Shown: positions 6,741-10,726 of the stretch, piece after piece
Layout of the letters: each line of letters opens with the position of its first letter
Position numbering within the stretch: the first letter of the stretch is position 1
Notes under the pieces: model-generated
Database searches by the model: none
What the model saw: the letters and a program-made list of their open reading frames with translations, nothing else
What the model was told of the DNA's origin: nothing
Source of the DNA: an uncultured Chromatiaceae bacterium
Lineage (GTDB): Bacteria; Pseudomonadota; Gammaproteobacteria; Enterobacterales; Alteromonadaceae
Assembly: GCA_946481195.1 (NCBI GenBank)
Contig: CAMLNG010000085.1
Coordinates: forward strand, 1 to 10,726
Reading direction: 5' to 3'
DNA length: 10,726 bases
Position numbers and translations under genes: made by a program

Positions 6741-7598
6741 TCAGGCCTGATACAAAGTCCGGATCCACTTCTCTTCGGTGATAAAATTCCAGCTCCAGCT
6801 TTTCCACTGTGCCGACAGCCCTTTCGCCACCGCCTGATCGGCGGTTAAGCCCTGCGCTTTCATCGCCTGCACTTCGCTGAGCGTCTGCTCCATCATCGCC
6901 AAAAAGCGCTGCAGGCCGGCTTTGTCCATCAGCTCGCCATGGCCTGGAATAATTTTGGTACTGGCGTTGATTTGGCCGAGGATGGTTTTGGTGTTGGCAA
7001 TGTAACCGGCCACTGAGCCGCCGCTATTGAGGTCAATAAACGGGAAACGATCGGCGAAAAACAAATCGCCCATATGCAGCACGTTCTGTGCTTTAAACCA
7101 GACGACTAAATCACCGTCGGTGTGGCTGACCGGCATGGTTTGCAGCAACACCTGCTGGTTATTGATTTGCAACGTTTTTTCACCGCTGAAGGTTTCGGTC
7201 GGCAAACCGGCTTTGTTGAACTTGGCGTCGCTCTGTAACCGGGTCAGCACGGCCTGATGCGCAATAATAAGGGCGCCGCCAGCAAGCGCTGCATTACCAT
7301 CGGTATGGTCTTTATGAAAATGCGTATTGACCAGCGTATTAACCAACACGCCATTTTGCAGCCGTTGCAGCTCCGCTTTGACTAAAGGCGCGGTGGCAGC
7401 AAACTGGGCATCGATAACTAAAGCGCCGTCTTTACCCAGCAAGGCAGCGATATTACCGCCACTGCCTTTGACCAGATAAAGATTGGGCGCCAGTTGCTGA
7501 CTGGTGATTTTGGGCGCATCAGCGGCCTGGGCTGAACTGAACAACAAAGCGCTGCCAAGCAGCGCCATAGCAGGGAGTAAACGAACAGAGAAAGTCAT
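6741..7598 (-). CDS. Exported metallo-beta-lactamase-fold hydrolase
   Basis: The 285-residue protein has a signal peptide (MTFSVRLLPAMALLG core, cleavage near AQA-A at residue 25) and is predicted to be periplasmic. The complete two-zinc site of the MBL superfamily is visible: THFHKDH giving H93, H95, D97 and H98; H159 in SHTDGD; D178 in HMGDLF; and H220 in PGHGE. A bridging Asp at 178, where class B1 beta-lactamases have Cys, is more like glyoxalase II and other general MBL hydrolases, so antibiotic hydrolysis should not be assumed. The substrate is unknown. The ATG at 7598 was chosen over an open frame from 7643 because AGGA lies 9 bases upstream and the signal peptide starts there. The gene follows the sulfatase by 111 bp without a clear terminator, so some readthrough is likely. 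Confidence 0.88.
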   Translation of the reverse strand: MTFSVRLLPAMALLGSALLFSSAQAADAPKITSQQLAPNLYLVKGSGGNIAALLGKDGALVIDAQFAATAPLVKAELQRLQNGVLVNTLVNTHFHKDHTDGNAALAGGALIIAHQAVLTRLQSDAKFNKAGLPTETFSGEKTLQINNQQVLLQTMPVSHTDGDLVVWFKAQNVLHMGDLFFADRFPFIDLNSGGSVAGYIANTKTILGQINASTKIIPGHGELMDKAGLQRFLAMMEQTLSEVQAMKAQGLTADQAVAKGLSAQWKSWSWNFITEEKWIRTLYQA

Positions 7599-7709
7599 TG
7601 GCAAAGTTCCTGTGCTGGTGGATTCGAGTTGTTTTATCTGCAACCCGTTACGGTAATGACGCTAAAACTGATCAATACCCCAACACAAGCCTTTGCCTAC
7701 AGAATCACC
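7599..7709 (-). other. Spacer between sulfatase and metallo-hydrolase genes
   Basis: This 111-bp gap holds the Shine-Dalgarno of the metallo-hydrolase gene and no intrinsic terminator for the sulfatase gene. I see no convincing promoter pair; ATAAAA-like and TTGATC-like hexamers occur on the - strand but not at good spacing. Confidence 0.4.
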
Positions 7710-9704
7710 TCAAGGTGCGACCACAGACGTCTCACAGCGATGCTCACTTTTATATTTGCCTTCCCGGTACAGGTAAGACGGCAGCTGTACCTGCGCCAAT
7801 GCCTTTTCATATTGCTGACGGCTGGCCGGTAAGTCACTTAAGTGCAGCGCTTTTTTCGTTTCGTCGTAAGTGCCGCGCACTACGCTGCCATCCGGCTTTA
7901 AGATGGTCAGGCCGTCCGGCTGCTTTAGTGCGAAGTACTGATCAAACTGGATCAGCGCCCGCCCCGGTGAACTGCTATCGAGCGTCAGGTCGCGGCCAAT
8001 CATCGGATGGCAGCTGCTGACGCCCAGCATCGATAACAACGTCGGTGCTAAATCTATCTGGCTGCTCAGCGTATCAATAGTGCCGGCTTTAGTATCAGCG
8101 CCTAAAATCAGCCCCGGAATGCGGAATTTTTCCACCGGAATGAGGTTAGAGCCGTACACGCGGTTGTCGTGGTCTGCCACAATCAAAAACAAAGTGTCCT
8201 GCCAATAACTGCTGTTACGGGCTTTTTTAAAGAACTGCCCCATGGCCCAGTCGGCGTATTTCACCGCATTGTTCACGGTATTTTTCGGCTCTTCGTGCAG
8301 GTCAATACGACCGTCGGGGAATTCAAATGGCTCATGGTTGCTCGAGGTAAATACCAGGCTGAAAAACGGTTGGCCGGTTTGCGCACGTTGTTGTTGCAAC
8401 CGGTTCAGCTCCGCATCGGCTTTATCAAATAAATCCTCATCACTGGCGCCCCAGCTGGCGACGAACTTCGGTTTTTTAATCTGATTGATATCAACAATCT
8501 GGCTAAAACCATTGCCGGTAAAATAGCTGCGCATATTGTCAAAATGCGCCTCACCGCCATAAATAAACTGGGTGTGAAAACCAGCCGCTTTGAGCACTGA
8601 AGCGAGCGTGGTGAAATTTTGCTGGCTGTTAGAGAGTTTCACAGTGCTTTGTGCCGGCGTCGGCGCAAATCCGGCTACTACAGCTTCAATGCCACGCACA
8701 GAACGGGTACCTGTGGCATAAAGCTGCTCAAACCACAAACCTTGCTGTTTCAGCTGCTCCAGTTCAGGTGTCACCGGTACACCACCGAGTGACTCGACAA
8801 AAGTCGCGCCCATACTTTCCTGCAGCACAATGACCAGATTCAGTGGCTTGTCGCGTTTCACCGTCGCTTGCTGCTGGTGCCAGGTAGGCTGTGCCGGATT
8901 GCTGAACTGGTAGTGCTTCAGCCAGGGCCAGTCCAGCGCCTGCTGCAGCATCGTCTTTTCATCCAGCTTGCCATACATCTCAGTCGAGCGGGCTTCATGG
9001 CGCAAGCTGTAGACGGCATACAGCACTGAATAACCCGAGCTGATAATCAATGAATTGACCATCGCATCCGGCGTAATAGCAAACAGCGCCGGGTTGGCTG
9101 GTCTGTGCTGTGTGGTTGAACGAATGCTGATAAAGACCAGCAGCACCACCAGCGGCCAGCTCAGCCATAATTTTTTATTAGAGGTGCAACCCTGCTGCTG
9201 TGCCACAGCGCGAAAATGCCGGGCCGCCAGCACCACCAGCAACACCGTAAAAGCAGTGCCGAGCAGCAATGGCAAGCGGAAGCCATGCCATAAGGTACTG
9301 AACACTTCTTTCGGGTATTTCAGGTATTCGACATATAACCGGTTTGGCCGGATGTCGTACTGCAGTAAAAATGAAGGGGTGGATAATTCGATAAAAATCA
9401 ATAAGGTCAGCGCGACAAGACACCAGACATAACTAAAACGCCGCCACAGGGTTTTAAACCGGGACAACGCCAGCACGGGTGCCAGTAACACCGGGAGCAC
9501 CAGCAGTAAACCAAGTAAAATGAGGTCGGCGCGTACACCCTGCACCAGCATCCACAGCGGATTGCCGGCTGCTTGTACCCTGTCCCATTGCCACAGCATC
9601 AGCGCGAGACGGCTTAGGGATAAGCCAGCCAGTGCCAGCACAATAAAATGAGTAAATACCAGATAAGGACCGCTGATCCGGCCGAACAATGACTGCTGTG
9701 ACAT
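7710..9704 (-). CDS. Membrane sulfatase of the LTA synthase/phosphoglycerol transferase family
   Basis: The 664-residue protein has five hydrophobic helices in its first 200 residues (about 14-38, 58-80, 92-108, 145-161 and 179-194), then a large domain expected in the periplasm. The alkaline-phosphatase-like domain (about 287-600) shows LVIVLQES with metal ligand E296, TGTRSVRG with the likely catalytic nucleophile T333, W419, H457 in SSNHEPF, and VADHDNR with D511 and H512. This matches the LtaS/OpgB layout, where a Thr takes a phosphoglycerol or similar phospholipid-derived group and passes it to a glycan or lipid. In a Gram-negative cell the acceptor could be periplasmic glucan or another envelope polymer; which one is unknown. 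The start ATG at 9704 has AGGGA four bases upstream. The family is clear but the specific reaction is inference. Confidence 0.88.
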   Translation of the reverse strand: MSQQSLFGRISGPYLVFTHFIVLALAGLSLSRLALMLWQWDRVQAAGNPLWMLVQGVRADLILLGLLLVLPVLLAPVLALSRFKTLWRRFSYVWCLVALTLLIFIELSTPSFLLQYDIRPNRLYVEYLKYPKEVFSTLWHGFRLPLLLGTAFTVLLVVLAARHFRAVAQQQGCTSNKKLWLSWPLVVLLVFISIRSTTQHRPANPALFAITPDAMVNSLIISSGYSVLYAVYSLRHEARSTEMYGKLDEKTMLQQALDWPWLKHYQFSNPAQPTWHQQQATVKRDKPLNLVIVLQESMGATFVESLGGVPVTPELEQLKQQGLWFEQLYATGTRSVRGIEAVVAGFAPTPAQSTVKLSNSQQNFTTLASVLKAAGFHTQFIYGGEAHFDNMRSYFTGNGFSQIVDINQIKKPKFVASWGASDEDLFDKADAELNRLQQQRAQTGQPFFSLVFTSSNHEPFEFPDGRIDLHEEPKNTVNNAVKYADWAMGQFFKKARNSSYWQDTLFLIVADHDNRVYGSNLIPVEKFRIPGLILGADTKAGTIDTLSSQIDLAPTLLSMLGVSSCHPMIGRDLTLDSSSPGRALIQFDQYFALKQPDGLTILKPDGSVVRGTYDETKKALHLSDLPASRQQYEKALAQVQLPSYLYREGKYKSEHRCETSVVAP

Positions 9705-9878
9705 CTAATCCCTGCAACTTTTAGTTGTTATACATCGGGTATTGTCGCGGCCGAGTCTTAAAACAACCTTAAGGTTCAGCAGGCTCAGGCCGCAACAAAA
9801 GCGTCACAAAACTTACCTAAATTCACTGCCCACAGCAAGGGGTTGCGGCAGAGGACAAGTCAGGATCACCTCGACCGG
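9705..9878 (-). promoter_or_regulatory. Upstream region of the sulfatase gene
   Basis: The 174-bp gap lies between the barrel gene's stop and the sulfatase start. On the - strand TATAAC (9732-9727) is a plausible -10, which would start RNA near 9720, but no good -35 hexamer lies 16-18 bp before it. A promoter that needs an activator would fit, given the palindrome farther upstream. I see no intrinsic terminator for the barrel gene here, only an 8-bp palindrome GACCGGTC at 9873-9880 overlapping its stop codon. Confidence 0.35.
9765..9776. promoter_or_regulatory. Perfect 12-bp palindrome, possible operator
   Basis: AACCTTAAGGTT is a perfect palindrome upstream of the sulfatase gene, centred about 40 bp upstream of its candidate -10. 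This spacing would suit an activator site. The regulator is not identifiable from the sequence. Confidence 0.35.
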
Positions 9879-10601
9879 TCAGAATTCATACTCGAGCGCA
9901 AACCGCAGCGTGTTGTTCACCGTAGAGGCGTCGATGGCAAAAATCACTGCCAGCTCCCATTTCAGCATTTTCATCTGCTCAAATTTTTGCACGCCCATTA
10001 AACTCGGGCCCGCGCCTTTGTAATTTTCGCCGGCATAAAACTCAAAGGCCGGTTGCAGCTGCGGCAGATAACGATAACGATATTGCAGGCGGAATTCGCC
10101 CTCAAGCTCGTTTTCGATATTGTTGCCCCATTCGTAAACAGCCAGCGCGTTTAAGGTCAGGCTGGTGGGGCCAAATTCTTTTTCCATCAAAAGGCCGCTG
10201 GTAAACTCGAAATTGCCTTGATGATTTTCCCGCTCCAGCTCAAACAACATCCCCCAGTCGGCACTGTATTGACCTTGTTCGGTCAGCATCCAGCGCATTT
10301 CCAGTTCATAACCGCTGATATGGTAATCATCCGGCGAGCGGCGTTCGGCCATCACATAAAGCTCAAGCGCCAGCCGGTCTGCGATGGCCCGGCCATAACC
10401 CAGTTTTTGCGCCATATCGTTGTCATTCTGATGCGCGCTTTGCTTCTGGTAGACGTAACGGTATTCGAATTCCTGCTCATAGGGCTGCACATACGGATGA
10501 TAGACTTTGTCCACCACACGGCCATCCGCCCGGGCCCCGGCACTCAATCCTGCCATCAGCAGGGCGCTGGCCAGTGCCATCACTCCGGTCATTTTACTCA
10601 T
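9879..10601 (-). CDS. Predicted small outer-membrane beta-barrel next to an FTR1-like permease
   Basis: The 240-residue product has a signal peptide (hydrophobic core MTGVMALASALLMAGL, cleavage near ARA-D at residue 25). The remainder is a run of alternating aromatic/hydrophobic and polar residues such as EFEYRYVYQK, LALELYVMAE, GYELEMRWML and FRLQYRYRY, as expected for amphipathic strands. It ends in EYEF, and a C-terminal Phe after an alternating strand is the usual outer-membrane barrel assembly signal. I do not recognise a named family. ATG at 10601 was chosen over a frame reaching 10655 because GGGAG lies eight bases upstream, the signal peptide starts there, and it overlaps the previous stop (ATGA). 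The coupling to an FTR1-like gene suggests a part in iron or metal passage, but this is inferred from context. Confidence 0.75.
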   Translation of the reverse strand: MSKMTGVMALASALLMAGLSAGARADGRVVDKVYHPYVQPYEQEFEYRYVYQKQSAHQNDNDMAQKLGYGRAIADRLALELYVMAERRSPDDYHISGYELEMRWMLTEQGQYSADWGMLFELERENHQGNFEFTSGLLMEKEFGPTSLTLNALAVYEWGNNIENELEGEFRLQYRYRYLPQLQPAFEFYAGENYKGAGPSLMGVQKFEQMKMLKWELAVIFAIDASTVNNTLRFALEYEF

Positions 10602-10726
10602 GACTTTAACTCCCGCCGGCGCAGCACCAGCAAACATATCAGCAGCAGACTCCACGCCAACAGCTGGCCCTGGCTCGGGCTCGATTTATAGCCAAGCAGT
10701 GCATTTAAAAAATAACCCAATTCAGA
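10598..10726 (-). CDS. FTR1-family iron permease-like, C-terminal 42 codons only
   Basis: An open frame enters from the right edge and ends with TGA at 10600-10598, overlapping the next gene by four bases. The visible end reads SELGYFLNALLGYKSSPS, then a hydrophobic helix (LLAWSLLLICLLVL) and a basic end RRRELKS. The LLGY-(3)-PS motif followed by a last transmembrane helix and a positive cytoplasmic tail is typical of FTR1/EfeU-type iron permeases, inner-membrane proteins that import ferric iron. With only 42 residues the assignment is tentative, and another polytopic membrane protein remains possible. Confidence 0.5.
   Translation of the reverse strand, partial: SELGYFLNALLGYKSSPSQGQLLAWSLLLICLLVLRRRELKS

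Noticed and set aside
7669..7684. Partly symmetric sequence CGTTACGGTAATGACG near the metallo-hydrolase start.
   Set aside because: Only a few positions are symmetric when compared with its reverse complement; this is too weak to call an operator.
7598..8020. 140-residue + strand open frame across the spacer and sulfatase 3' end.
   Set aside because: It overlaps the sulfatase coding sequence on the opposite strand and has no domain-like content.

Overview
The window looks like ordinary chromosome from a gammaproteobacterium, most likely an Alteromonadales/Chromatiales relative such as Rheinheimera. This is inferred from the recognisable acpH, rraB and selO genes, the moderate GC content, several Sec-exported envelope proteins and many E. 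coli-like Shine-Dalgarno sequences. Nothing here identifies the species. Coding density is high, the longest non-coding gap is about 170 bp, and I see no mobile element, CRISPR array, tRNA or rRNA.

Left half (2-5366), all on the + strand: the 3' part of a large six-hairpin glycosidase with C-terminal beta domains; an EamA/DMT-type inner-membrane transporter; an AcpH-like acyl-carrier-protein phosphodiesterase whose ATG overlaps the transporter stop codon; RraB, the RNase E modulator, which has an unusual His/Cys/Asp tail; SelO, the pseudokinase-fold AMPylase, with its redox cysteine pair; and an unrecognised 100-residue protein 10 bp after selO. The spacing from the transporter to the small gene (overlap, 1 bp, 14 bp, 10 bp) supports one transcription unit, with an extra internal promoter predicted before rraB. 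The unit ends at a strong hairpin terminator (5388-5417) that works on both strands.

Right half (5434-10726), all on the - strand and converging on that terminator: a secreted DUF547-family protein, an exported metallo-beta-lactamase-fold hydrolase with a complete two-metal site, a five-helix membrane sulfatase of the LTA-synthase/phosphoglycerol-transferase type, a small predicted outer-membrane beta-barrel, and the last 42 codons of what looks like an FTR1-type iron permease. The barrel gene is translationally coupled to the permease through an ATGA overlap, which suggests a role linked to iron or metal uptake.

I found no clearly new multi-gene system. The items most worth a second look are the small gene tied to selO, the metal-binding-like tail of RraB, the FTR1-linked barrel, and the DUF547 protein that lacks the family's usual cysteines.
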